A stretch of 48,192 nucleotides of DNA from Candidatus Sulfuritelmatomonas gaucii. GTDB lineage: Bacteria > Acidobacteriota > Terriglobia > Terriglobales > Acidobacteriaceae. A model generated the notes under the pieces. The model had not been told where the DNA came from. It did no database searches and worked only from the letters and a program-made list of their open reading frames with translations. Of the stretch, positions 7,604 through 15,805 are shown one piece after another (the stretch's first letter is position 1; each line of letters opens with the position of its first letter). Both the position numbers and the translations under genes were made by a program. Location: NCBI GenBank assembly GCA_900290245.1, contig OKRB01000072.1, positions 25,489 to 73,680 of the forward strand, given 5' to 3'.

Positions 7604-8632
7604 ATGGAACTTCTGGATCGATATCTGCAAGCCGTGAAGAGGCACCTGCCATGGGAGCGGCAGGACGACATTATTGCCGAGCTGAGGGCCAACCTAGAGG
7701 CGCAGCTTGAGGACAAAGAGGCAGAGATGGGCCGGCCGTTGACGAAGGAAGAAGCCGAAGCGTGGCTGAAGCAGATCGGATCGCCGATCCAGGTGGCTGC
7801 GCGCTATCAGCGGCAGCAATACCTGATTGGGCCGGCCGTGTTTCCTACGTACTGGTTTGTGCTGAGGTTGGCGATCACTTGGGGCGCGATTATCTACTCA
7901 ATCGCGAAGGCTGTGGACATTGCCGCGCATGGACTGGGCGCGGAGGCCATCGTTTCCGCGGTCATCTACCTGCCGTGGGTTCTGCTGATCAACGCGGCGA
8001 TCGTGACACTGGTGTTTGCGGCGATTGAGCAGGTGGGCGTGCGGTATCCGGGGAAATGTGTCCCGTTTGCGCCGATGGCTCCGGCGTGGTCACCGTCCGG
8101 GCTGCCGCCGATGGGTGTGGATGAAGCGAACAAGCCGCGGAGCTTCGCCAAGGCATCGGCGGAAGTGATCTTTGGGTTCTTGTTCCTTGGATGGTTACTG
8201 CTGGTTCCGCATTACCCCTATTTGATGTTCGGGCCTGGAGCGTGGTATCTCAGGTTGCCCTACCAACTGGCGCCTGTGTGGCTTTCGTTCTATTGGTGCC
8301 TCGTCGGCATCAACATTTTCGAGCTGACGTGGAAGATCGTGGACCTTGCACGAGGCGCATGGCAAAGGCCGAAGAGTCGCGCGAAGCACCTGTCCATGCA
8401 CACTCTCTCCCTCATTCCGTTATCCGTGTTGCTCGCGGCGCCGGATCACATGCTGTTCCTGCTCAAGAAACCCGAGGATGCGGTGACGCTTGGCGGGGCA
8501 TTGGCGTCGGCGAACAAAGGTGTCCATTTGGCCTTGACGATCGCGCTTGCTATCGTGGTGCTGCAACTTGTGTGGGGCGCGGGAAAGATGGGTGTCGAAG
8601 CTTGGCGCAATCGCGTTGCGGCAATGCGGTGA
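7604..8632 (+). CDS. HAAS-domain integral membrane protein
   Basis: Of 342 residues, the first 75 or so (MELLDRYLQAVKRHLPW, then DDIIAELRANLEAQLED and EAEAWLKQIGSP) form the helical HAAS signalling domain typical of proteins encoded next to PadR regulators. Several hydrophobic segments follow, at about 90-110, 125-145, 190-205, 215-240, 265-285 and 300-325, with no enzymatic motif. GAGGA upstream of the start and a 17-bp gap after padR indicate co-transcription. The cytoplasmic HAAS domain is thought to link the membrane protein to the regulator; what it senses or transports is not visible. Confidence 0.8.
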   Translation: MELLDRYLQAVKRHLPWERQDDIIAELRANLEAQLEDKEAEMGRPLTKEEAEAWLKQIGSPIQVAARYQRQQYLIGPAVFPTYWFVLRLAITWGAIIYSIAKAVDIAAHGLGAEAIVSAVIYLPWVLLINAAIVTLVFAAIEQVGVRYPGKCVPFAPMAPAWSPSGLPPMGVDEANKPRSFAKASAEVIFGFLFLGWLLLVPHYPYLMFGPGAWYLRLPYQLAPVWLSFYWCLVGINIFELTWKIVDLARGAWQRPKSRAKHLSMHTLSLIPLSVLLAAPDHMLFLLKKPEDAVTLGGALASANKGVHLALTIALAIVVLQLVWGAGKMGVEAWRNRVAAMR

Positions 8633-8758
8633 GAGTGCGGTGGGGCCACGACTTCATGACTGGCACAACACGGACGCCGGATCCTCCGGTGTACAGAAAA
8701 CGCATCAGACGCAGCAAAACCGGTGCTATACTTCTTGCGTTTTCCCCGGAGGCTCCTC

Positions 8759-10777
8759 TTGCACAAGCGGTCTGTGGTTGCGGCCCGGCTCGGGTTAGCG
8801 GGTCTCCTTTTTCTTGCAGCGGTAACTGATGGGCCGGGCCAGCAGGGGCGCTCCCAAGCCAACCCGAATTCTGCAACGCGCGGCATCTCGGCGGATGAGA
8901 CGACGCAGAGTGGTTTGCCGGCAAGAGGAACTTACTATGCGCTGGTGATCGGCATTAACGACTACCGCAGCCTGCCTCAACTGAAGACGGCTGTTGGCGA
9001 CGCGCAGACAATTGCAGAGATTCTGAGCAAGGGTTACGGCTTTCACGTGAATCTGCTGCTGAATGCGACGCGCAATCAGATTACCGGGGCGCTGAACGGC
9101 TATCGGCGTGAGCTCGACCCCGCTTCGAGCCTGCTCATTTACTACGCGGGCCACGGCTACCACGATAAAGATGTCGACAAGTATTACTGGCTGCCGGTGG
9201 ATGCGCAGCCGAACGACAACACAAATTGGATCATTGCTGACGACGTGACGTCGGACATCAAGGGCATTCCCTCATCGCATGTTCTCGTAGTATCAGACAG
9301 TTGCTACTCCGGCGCCATGCGCAGCGCGGATGTGTCGTTCGCTTTTGGTGACCGCCAGCATTTGCTGGAAAAGCTGATTTCAGGCCACTCGCGCGATCTG
9401 CTTGCCAGCGGCGGTGACGAACCGGTTTCGGATTCGGGCGGCTCGGGACATTCGGTATTTGCTGCAGCAATGATCAGTGGCCTGACCTCGGAGCCCGACA
9501 AGATCTTTTCGGGAGACGATCTCTTCGAGAACTACATCCGCCTGCAGGTGGGCGGGAATGCAGAACAGACTCCCGGCTACGGCCCCCTTCACAATTCGGG
9601 CCACGTGTCGGGCGATTTTGTTTTCGTTCGCGACACCAGCTCGCCCATCGCCATTACCGCTGCGGCGAGCCTGCCGGCGCCGGCACCGACGCGCGCCGCG
9701 TCTGCGCTCGCTGCTGAATCGATTGGAGTGGCGTCGCGCCGGGTTGCGCCCGACATCAGCGCAGGAACGATCAAGAGCGCCATTCTCTCTCTCGATGTGG
9801 ACAGCCTGAAGCACATGACGGCAGACGGTGTTCGCGGCGAGACGTTCGATGAGGCATTTCGCGAGTTCGCGGGTGACGGCAAAACAACGGTAGCACAGCA
9901 ATTCTTCGAAAACACACTTGATTCGCCGTCAGCCATCGCGTGGCTCGATGACGCTCTCGCCGCCGGCATGGATCCGAATCTGACCGTGGCCAGCGATTAT
10001 TTTGCACGTGAAGGCATTCTGGCCATAGCGATGCGAGCCGGGAACCAGGCAGCCGCGAAGGAGCTGCTCCGCCATGGCGCGAGCCCCCATGCCTACGAAG
10101 ATCTGTTCCTGACCAGCTTCACTGCGCCGCGTTTCCTGTTTCCGCTCACCGGCATTGTGAATGACGACCGCTTGAGCATGACTGAAAAGCAGGACCTGAC
10201 CAAGGCGTTCCTCGACGCGGGCGTCGTTGTTCCTGAAGCGCTGCCGGCCGGCGAGTGGTCGAGTTCGGAGATGCACGAAGCAGCCGATTTGCGCGATGCC
10301 TTCGCCACCAAACTCGGCGTAAAGCTCGCGCCGTCCGCGCCGTGCTGCAAGACGCCGACTCCGATCTGCAAAAACGCGTCTGCGCGCTCGGAAACCGACT
10401 GGTGCGCAGCAGTTGCGGCCATGCCCAAGGGGCTGGTGTTCGCCTCGACTCCAGGGCAGGATTCTCCTTTCTACAACCTCACGCTGGCGTATCTGTTGGC
10501 CGTCGTGCGCAACGACGCCTATTTTATGGGGCGCATCGAGTTCCCGAGCAAGGCTTTCGGCCCGGACTACGTGCTCGTGCAGGTATCGAAGGACGCCTCC
10601 AGTTGGGCCGTGCTGAAATACATGAGCCCGGAAGCGGGAATGGGAATCTGCAAGAAGGACGACAAAGATGACGAGGCGCCGGAGTGGTGCTGGAGAAAGA
10701 TTTCCCTTTATCGCGTGGCCGGAACAGATCAGGTTCGCAACGATCTTTTTGGAATCACCTGGAAGGTTGTGAACTGA
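8759..10777 (+). CDS. secreted caspase-like (C14) protease with ankyrin-like segment
   Basis: Numbering from the TTG at 8759, the 672-residue protein has a signal peptide (HKRSVVAARLGLAGLLFLAA). A caspase/metacaspase fold then follows: YALVIGINDYRSLPQL, the catalytic histidine in YYAGHGYHD (His132) and the catalytic cysteine in VVSDSCYSG (Cys182). A middle part includes an Ala/Pro-rich linker, and around residues 400-440 a segment AIAMRAGNQAAAKELLRHGA resembles one ankyrin repeat. The C-terminal ~150 residues are rich in paired cysteines and unrecognised. GGAGG six bases before the TTG favours this start; a GTG at 8723 is the alternative. It probably cleaves after basic residues like metacaspases, but the target is unknown. 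It is convergent with frr. Confidence 0.8.
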   Translation: MHKRSVVAARLGLAGLLFLAAVTDGPGQQGRSQANPNSATRGISADETTQSGLPARGTYYALVIGINDYRSLPQLKTAVGDAQTIAEILSKGYGFHVNLLLNATRNQITGALNGYRRELDPASSLLIYYAGHGYHDKDVDKYYWLPVDAQPNDNTNWIIADDVTSDIKGIPSSHVLVVSDSCYSGAMRSADVSFAFGDRQHLLEKLISGHSRDLLASGGDEPVSDSGGSGHSVFAAAMISGLTSEPDKIFSGDDLFENYIRLQVGGNAEQTPGYGPLHNSGHVSGDFVFVRDTSSPIAITAAASLPAPAPTRAASALAAESIGVASRRVAPDISAGTIKSAILSLDVDSLKHMTADGVRGETFDEAFREFAGDGKTTVAQQFFENTLDSPSAIAWLDDALAAGMDPNLTVASDYFAREGILAIAMRAGNQAAAKELLRHGASPHAYEDLFLTSFTAPRFLFPLTGIVNDDRLSMTEKQDLTKAFLDAGVVVPEALPAGEWSSSEMHEAADLRDAFATKLGVKLAPSAPCCKTPTPICKNASARSETDWCAAVAAMPKGLVFASTPGQDSPFYNLTLAYLLAVVRNDAYFMGRIEFPSKAFGPDYVLVQVSKDASSWAVLKYMSPEAGMGICKKDDKDDEAPEWCWRKISLYRVAGTDQVRNDLFGITWKVVN

Positions 10778-10800
10778 GCCGCCGGGACGGATTCGCAGAC

Positions 10801-11385
10801 TCACACCTGCATCACTTCGGCTTCCTTCTTTTGCGAGAGCTCTTCCATGCGGCGGATTTCGCCGTCGGTCATCTTCTGGACTTCTTCAAGGGCGCGCTTC
10901 TCGTCGTCTTCGCTGACCTTCTTGTCCTTCGTCAGCTTCTTCAGAGCTTCGTTGCCGTCACGGCGAACATTTCTGATGGCTGTTCGATGCTCTTCAAGGA
11001 CCTTGTTCAAGTGCTTGCAGACATCGCGGCGACGCTCTTCGGTCATGGGCGGAACAGGCACGCGGATGATTTTGCCGTCGGAGAGGGGGTTGAGGCCGAG
11101 ATCCGCCGCCTGGATCGCCTTCTCCACTTCCTTCAGGACGCTCGGGTCCCAGGGTGAGATGGTGATAAGTTGCGGCTCGGGGGCTGAGAGCTGCGCGAGC
11201 TGATTGATGGGAGTGGGCGTGCCATAATAGTCGACCTTGACCTGGTCGAGCATGTGCACGCTGGCCCGGCCGGTGCGGGTGGACGCGAGGTTGGCCTGGA
11301 AGTCGGCCACGGCGTGGTCCATGCGGCGTTTAAGGTCGGTGTAGAGTTCTTTGAGTGCCGGATGACCGGCCATGAAAGCAGACAT
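10801..11385 (-). CDS. frr: ribosome recycling factor
   Basis: The 194-residue protein is RRF, which with EF-G splits post-termination ribosomes. Family landmarks are FQANLASTRTGRASVHMLDQ near the start, VDYYGTPTPINQLA, ISPWDPS, IQAADLGLNPLSDG, IRVPVPPMTEERR and the C-terminal coil ending in EELSQKKEAEVMQV. The length is close to the usual 185, with about eight extra N-terminal residues; MAG at residue 5 is another possible start. GAGGA precedes the chosen ATG by about ten bases. Its usual partners pyrH and tsf are not next to it here. Confidence 0.97.
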   Translation of the reverse strand: MSAFMAGHPALKELYTDLKRRMDHAVADFQANLASTRTGRASVHMLDQVKVDYYGTPTPINQLAQLSAPEPQLITISPWDPSVLKEVEKAIQAADLGLNPLSDGKIIRVPVPPMTEERRRDVCKHLNKVLEEHRTAIRNVRRDGNEALKKLTKDKKVSEDDEKRALEEVQKMTDGEIRRMEELSQKKEAEVMQV

Positions 11386-11514
11386 TGCTGATGGTCCTCG
11401 CTTGAGGCTGCGCTGAAATCGTCAACGGCTATTCTACAACCACGACGTCGATACGATCGCGCGCATGCGAGGGAAAGCCCGAGTCCCTGCGCTGCGCACG
11501 CCCTGCACGCAGAA

Positions 11515-11543
11515 CGGCCGGATCTGGAGAGAAGATCCGGCCG
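11515..11543 (-). terminator. 11-bp perfect hairpin after the beta-helix gene
   Basis: CGGCCGGATCT (11515-11525) pairs exactly with AGATCCGGCCG (11533-11543) around GGAGAGA. It lies just past the stop of the leftward beta-helix gene and before frr. On that strand only TTCT follows, so it is a strong stem with a poor U-tract: a weak terminator, transcript-stabilising end or repeat element. Confidence 0.5.
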
Positions 11544-11557
11544 CCGATATCTGCTCG

Positions 11558-12901
11558 TTACCAGGGCCTTTGGAAGTGACCAAAGCCACCATGGTCGCTC
11601 TGGTCGTCATTATCATACGGCGCGATGAGCCACGGTGAGGTGGTCACGCCTGTTCCAGATGTGGAGGCGCATGCTCCCATCGATCCGGGACCGAACGGGC
11701 AATTCCACCAGTTTTCAGTGGCGTCAATGGTTGCGGTGCTCAACTGTTCTACGCCGATTGCCCTGCCATTGAAGTTGTTCAGGTGTACATTCATTTGCCC
11801 GGACGGAGCGGTAAAAGCGATATCAATCGCTTCCTGATCAAACACGTTCTGCGAGATCACCGTGCCCAATACGGGTGCATGGCTGAAGAGGTTGATGCCG
11901 GTGGGACCGGAGGTGGGTGTGTCGGCTGTGTCAGCGCCGTTGCCGGAGATTTGGTTTCCGACGATCACGTTGTCATTCAGGTTGATGGGCGGCGCTGGCG
12001 AGGGAGCCGCCGCATGGTTGTGCATGGTCACGCCCGGCAAGCCGTTATCACGGAGAACATTGTCAATGACAACATTGCCTGCATCCGTCGTCCCCGGAAA
12101 CGGCGCGAAGATGCCAACGCCTGCGCCCGCACCGGGAACCTGATAACCGTTATGCGCGGACACGTTGTGCGAAATGGTATTGTCGGTCACGCCATAGGGC
12201 AAGGTGGCGCTGGGGATCACCGAGGTTGCCGGGCCATGCGAGGCAAGGGTGATTCCGCAATCGTAGGGGTTGTCGTGGACATTGTTGCCGCTGATTAAAT
12301 TGGCGTGGTTGGGGCCGGTTTCATCGGTGATCAGGATTCCGCCGGCGTTGTAAGCAACTTCGTTACCCACAACTGATACGTAACTGGTCGCCATCAGGTG
12401 AACGCCCTCACCGCAATCGTCGGCTTCATTGGTCTCGAAGGCAGGAATGCCGGCGCACGAAGGCGTAGCGATATCCAACCCCTTGTTGTTGTCGGTTACG
12501 AGGTTGCCGGTAAGCGAAACATCGGTGGCATTCGCGACTAGGATTCCTTCGAAGTTTGCGTTGCGTACGGTGAAGCCGGAGATCGTCACGTTCGAGATAC
12601 CGATTTTGGGCGCAGCCGACATGCCGTTGACAAAGACTCCATTCGCAAGCCCCGAAGCATCGATGATCGAGGAGCGAAAAGATCCAAGCAACGCAATCGG
12701 CTTAGCGATGACGACGTCTTCCTTATAGGTTCCGGGCGCAACCAGGATGGTGTCGCCTGCTGAAGCAGCGCTCAACGCGGCAGTGATTGTGGACTTGCAG
12801 CCTGATTTTCCGCCTGGGTTGACACAGAGCGTGGCGGCCAGGACATCGGGCACACCGCAGAAGCACACCACGGCGAGACCCAGGACGATGCTCAGGCGCA
12901 T
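11558..12901 (-). CDS. secreted right-handed beta-helix protein
   Basis: The 447-residue protein begins with a clean signal peptide (MRLSIVLGLAVVCFCGVPDVLA). The mature part starts with LCVNPGGKSGCKSTITAAL and GDTILVAPGTYKEDVVIAKP, the standard opening of NosD/pectate-lyase-like beta-helix proteins. Many short turns then repeat the pattern of I/V-x-N-N-x-I/V-x2-N (for example LVTDNNKGLDI, NEVAYNAGGI, NVHDNPYDCGI). It ends with ENWWNCPFGP, a common cap of such folds. The start at 12901 has AAGAAGG upstream; an alternative at 12946 adds 15 residues. A polysaccharide-binding or lyase role is plausible from the fold, but no catalytic residues are certain. Confidence 0.8.
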   Translation of the reverse strand: MRLSIVLGLAVVCFCGVPDVLAATLCVNPGGKSGCKSTITAALSAASAGDTILVAPGTYKEDVVIAKPIALLGSFRSSIIDASGLANGVFVNGMSAAPKIGISNVTISGFTVRNANFEGILVANATDVSLTGNLVTDNNKGLDIATPSCAGIPAFETNEADDCGEGVHLMATSYVSVVGNEVAYNAGGILITDETGPNHANLISGNNVHDNPYDCGITLASHGPATSVIPSATLPYGVTDNTISHNVSAHNGYQVPGAGAGVGIFAPFPGTTDAGNVVIDNVLRDNGLPGVTMHNHAAAPSPAPPINLNDNVIVGNQISGNGADTADTPTSGPTGINLFSHAPVLGTVISQNVFDQEAIDIAFTAPSGQMNVHLNNFNGRAIGVEQLSTATIDATENWWNCPFGPGSMGACASTSGTGVTTSPWLIAPYDNDDQSDHGGFGHFQRPW

Positions 12902-13237
12902 GCGGCAGCCTTCTTTAAAGGCGACGTATGGTAATGAAGTGAACACAAGAACCTCCTCAGTTCTGGTTGTGATTTCGATGGATGCTCAAAATCTCGTCGG
13001 TTTCTCGGCGTCTACGACGAAACTACGTGGGGGACAGGGGAGGGGGAAAGAAACTACCTGACTATGGTAGCCCTATGAGAAACCGGATCGCAAGAGGTTA
13101 ATTCAGACCCAACTCATTTGGGGTCTGAAATCTAGAGACAGCAGGCCAGTGATATAGAAGAGGGCAGTTTGGCGACTCGCGTGCTTCTTATGCATCTATC
13201 TGTGGGTGCAGGCAACTGCAGACTGGAGGCAGCCTGG
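12902..13237. other. spacer upstream of the beta-helix gene, one hairpin
   Basis: This stretch should contain the promoter of the leftward beta-helix gene. No clear -35/-10 pair was recognised. It holds the hairpin at 13102-13129 and a purine-rich tract (about 13020-13050). No gene is supported. Confidence 0.5.
13102..13129. repeat. 9-bp perfect hairpin
   Basis: TTCAGACCC (13102-13110) and GGGTCTGAA (13121-13129) pair exactly around a 10-base loop. Neither side has a long T run, and no gene ends right before it, so its role (terminator, operator or repeat) is open. Confidence 0.4.
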
Positions 13238-13519
13238 ATGCGTTCACCGATGCAAATTTGGAGGCATTTGTTGGGCGTAGCCCTGTGCTTCGCCTTATTT
13301 CTGGCGGGAAGACTGATGGTCGAAGACTGTCGCAAATGGGCCGGGGCGCTGACGCGACACGCAGTTTCTTCCGGCCGGGTAAGTAAAATCTTCCTCTACA
13401 GTGGCAAATTCTTCGAGACAGTCGCCGTGATCGCGGGGTTCGTTGAATCAGTAGCCGTCATGGTGCTGGCGAGCGGCTGGCTGATCGAAATGGTAACGGC
13501 GTTCGGCGCTTCGGAGTGA
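13238..13519 (+). CDS. hypothetical small membrane protein (93 aa)
   Basis: I do not recognise this protein. The ATG at 13238 has GGAGG eight bases upstream, which is the main reason to call it a gene; an upstream start at 13169 is less likely. A first hydrophobic segment (IWRHLLGVALCFALFLAG) and a second (FFETVAVIAGFVESVAVMVLASGWLI) suggest two membrane helices joined by a basic loop (RKWAGALTRHAVSSGRVSK). It converges on lipA with a 9-bp gap. No function is inferred, and a spurious frame remains possible. Confidence 0.5.
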   Translation: MRSPMQIWRHLLGVALCFALFLAGRLMVEDCRKWAGALTRHAVSSGRVSKIFLYSGKFFETVAVIAGFVESVAVMVLASGWLIEMVTAFGASE

Positions 13520-13528
13520 CGGGTTGAG

Positions 13529-14443
13529 CTACGCTACGACAGGGCGGGCGCTGCCCGTGGATGCGGCCTGCTCATGCGCGTGGTAGCTGGAGCGGACGAG
13601 CGGGCCGGACTCGACGTGGCGAAATCCCATTGTGAGCGCTTCTGCCTTGAGCTCGGCGAACTCGCGCGGGGCGTAGAGGCGCGTCATCGGCAGATGGTCG
13701 CGCGAGGGGCGCAGGTACTGCCCAATGGTGAGAATGTCGCAGCCGACGGCAGCCAGATCGCGAAAGACCGCGAGGAGCTCGTCGGTCTGTTCGCCGAGGC
13801 CAACCATGACGCCGGACTTGGTAACCCCATCAGGCCGCAGCGCTTTGGCGTAGCGCAATAGCTCGAGGCTGCGCTCGTAACGCGCGCCGGAGCGCACGAC
13901 GCGATAGAGGCGCGGAACAGTTTCAGTGTTGTGGTTGAGTACTTCAGGCCGCGCATCGACAACGGTGCGAATCGAATCGCAGTCGCCCTGGAAGTCGGGA
14001 ATGAGAACCTCGACGCGGCAGCCGGGAGCTTGACGGCGAATTTCGTGAATCACGAGGGCGAAGGCGCGCGCGCCGCCGAGATTGTCGTCGTCGCGGTTCA
14101 CGCTGGTGATGACGGCGTGCTCGAGGCCGAGGGCGGCGACGGCCTGAGCGACGCGCCGGGGCTCGTCAAAGTCGATGGGCTCAGGACGGCCCTTGGGCAC
14201 GGCGCAAAAGCCGCATCGTCGCGTGCATAGGTTGCCCAGCATCATGAAGGTGGCGGTTTTGTGGTGCCAGCATTCACCGATATTGGGGCATTGGGCGCTC
14301 TCGCAGACGGTGTGAAGGCCAAGGGAGCGGGCCAGGCGCTTGAGATCGTGATAGTTCTCGCCCATGGGAGCGCGCACCTTCAGCCACTCGGGCTTGGGAG
14401 TAGGAATGCGGCGCGCAGGCGCGATCTGAACGAGGTCCAGCAC
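13529..14443 (-). CDS. lipA: lipoyl synthase
   Basis: The 304-residue protein is the radical-SAM enzyme that inserts two sulfurs into octanoyl groups on lipoyl-dependent complexes. The auxiliary cluster ligands are Cys47, Cys52 and Cys58 ([12 protein letters not shown]). The radical-SAM cluster ligands are Cys73, Cys77 and Cys80 (CTRRCGFC). The C-terminal RSSY motif, whose serine contacts the auxiliary cluster, is present, as are ITSVNRDD and [13 protein letters not shown]. Length and start agree with the family. It depends on Fe-S clusters, which the suf operon at 29.4-35.4 kb would provide. lipB is not adjacent. Confidence 0.97.
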   Translation of the reverse strand: MLDLVQIAPARRIPTPKPEWLKVRAPMGENYHDLKRLARSLGLHTVCESAQCPNIGECWHHKTATFMMLGNLCTRRCGFCAVPKGRPEPIDFDEPRRVAQAVAALGLEHAVITSVNRDDDNLGGARAFALVIHEIRRQAPGCRVEVLIPDFQGDCDSIRTVVDARPEVLNHNTETVPRLYRVVRSGARYERSLELLRYAKALRPDGVTKSGVMVGLGEQTDELLAVFRDLAAVGCDILTIGQYLRPSRDHLPMTRLYAPREFAELKAEALTMGFRHVESGPLVRSSYHAHEQAASTGSARPVVA

Positions 14444-14624
14444 GTTTTCATTGTAGCGGTTGCGAAACGAACGCCGTCACCGGCCGAAGACCATCGACAT
14501 TACGCGCCCAAACCTTTCCTTGAAATTACGCATCTCTCCAAGTAAGCCGCTCGTGGCGGGAGCGGAGAGGAGTGCCCGGAGGCTCCACCCTGCAGATGAC
14601 TGCGACCGAGAAGAGGAGACCATT

Positions 14625-14984
14625 ATGAGACCGGATCGTCCTTTGTTAGGCGCTGTGGCGTGCCTCGCGGCTGGTGTGGCTTTGATTCTCGGATACTGCC
14701 AGGGCGCGACCAGCTTGAATGCGGCCTTTCCATTTTCCGCGTCCAACCTGCACATCGACATCACGACCAACGGTCCTGCGGTCTTCGGCGGCATCGGCTT
14801 GATCGCACTGGGTCTACTGCTGCTTGCATGGGCGGTTCTGGCCGCGATCGTTTCCCAAATCGCTCGGCTGTTCGCGAGAGACGACCAGTTCGAAAGCATT
14901 CTGGACCGAGACACCGAGTCATCGTTCGATGACGAACCATACTCCGGCTCACTCGGGATATCTGAATCCAGGCATGAGGGATAA
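14625..14984 (+). CDS. hypothetical two-helix membrane protein (119 aa)
   Basis: The ATG at 14625 has AAGAGGAG upstream and is preferred over the longer frame from 14460, which runs into the lipA promoter. Two hydrophobic segments (LLGAVACLAAGVALILGYC, and GGIGLIALGLLLLAWAVLAA running on into IVSQIA) flank a Ser/Thr/Asn-rich loop that is probably periplasmic. The acidic tail ESILDRDTESSFDDEPYSG is probably cytoplasmic. I do not recognise the family. The gene is divergent from lipA and convergent with the membrane protein gene ending at 15026. Confidence 0.65.
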   Translation: MRPDRPLLGAVACLAAGVALILGYCQGATSLNAAFPFSASNLHIDITTNGPAVFGGIGLIALGLLLLAWAVLAAIVSQIARLFARDDQFESILDRDTESSFDDEPYSGSLGISESRHEG

Positions 14985-15025
14985 GCGCGAGAGCGCGCCA
15001 TGGGTCCAGCATCCCACAGCCCCCT

Positions 15026-15427
15026 TTACCTCAATTTCTCTCGCACATCCGTGCGCACGAGATAGAGGAAGAACACCAGGCTAAGAAGGCCCTCCATTAG
15101 CGCGGAGAATGAGTGCCCCGTCGAATATTGATATAAGAACGTTGCCGATGAAAGCGCAATTGCGGCTAGCGTCAGCGCCCAGGCCCAGCGCAGAAGCATG
15201 AGCAAGCCGAGTGCGCCGGCGATAAAGAGGACGGGAAAGACAAGATAGAGAATCGCCGTGTGGTGCTCCACGACGTAGGCGACGGTCACTCCAGCGAGCA
15301 GGATCATGTAGAGACTGATGGCGATGACGCCCGGAAGCTTGAGCAGTGTGGGAAGCTGCGTTTTCTGCGCCGGGTGATTCGGTGACTTCGTGGCCGGCTG
15401 AGAGGGCGTATTGGAGCCAGCGGTCAT
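15026..15427 (-). CDS. hypothetical four-helix membrane protein
   Basis: The 133-residue protein has a Pro/Thr/Ser-rich hydrophilic N terminus (about 28 residues) and four hydrophobic segments: VIAISLYMILLAGVTVAYVV, AILYLVFPVLFIAGALGLLM, WAWALTLAAIALSSATFLY and FSALMEGLLSLVFFLYLV. It ends in a charged RTDVREKLR. The ATG overlaps the stop of the cytochrome gene (ATGA), so the two are translationally coupled. It may be an accessory membrane partner of that cytochrome; no specific function is visible. Confidence 0.7.
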   Translation of the reverse strand: MTAGSNTPSQPATKSPNHPAQKTQLPTLLKLPGVIAISLYMILLAGVTVAYVVEHHTAILYLVFPVLFIAGALGLLMLLRWAWALTLAAIALSSATFLYQYSTGHSFSALMEGLLSLVFFLYLVRTDVREKLR

Positions 15428-15777
15428 AGCGTATGCAAGTAGGCGAGCAGGTCGGCGAGTTGCTCATCAGGGAGTGGCGTCGGGGGCATCATGCCACGGC
15501 CGTGCAGAAGCACCTCGGTCAAGCGCTCGTCAGTCGGCGGCACGCCCGAGGGCATGGCCTTCAGCTTCGTGAGCGCCTGTAATCCGGGGCCGTGCAACGA
15601 ATGCGTCGACGTGGGATAGTGGCACCGCGCGCACTTTGCTTCAAAGACAGTTGCGCCACGAGCCTCCTGGGCCGTCCACTCAGATGCAGGTTTGGAGGGA
15701 GGCAACGAGCGGCAACCGGCAACGCCTATCATGACTGCCGGCAAGGCGAAAAACATAACAAGATTCCATGCGCGCAT
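15424..15777 (-). CDS. mono-haem cytochrome c lipoprotein
   Basis: The 117-residue product starts with a lipoprotein signal: hydrophobic MFFALPAVMIGVA followed by lipobox Cys22 (VAGC). The haem-attachment site is CARCH (Cys49, Cys52, His53) and the likely axial methionine is in GRGMMPPTPL. The end is the class I helix LPDEQLADLLAYLHTL. It should therefore carry electrons at the outer face of the inner membrane. The start at 15777 avoids overlap with dacB, which ends 28 bp upstream; dacB, this gene and the next form a leftward run. The redox partner is not evident. Confidence 0.85.
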   Translation of the reverse strand: MRAWNLVMFFALPAVMIGVAGCRSLPPSKPASEWTAQEARGATVFEAKCARCHYPTSTHSLHGPGLQALTKLKAMPSGVPPTDERLTEVLLHGRGMMPPTPLPDEQLADLLAYLHTL

Positions 15778-15805
15778 TTGTTCCCAATGATACCGCGCGT
15801 TGCGC

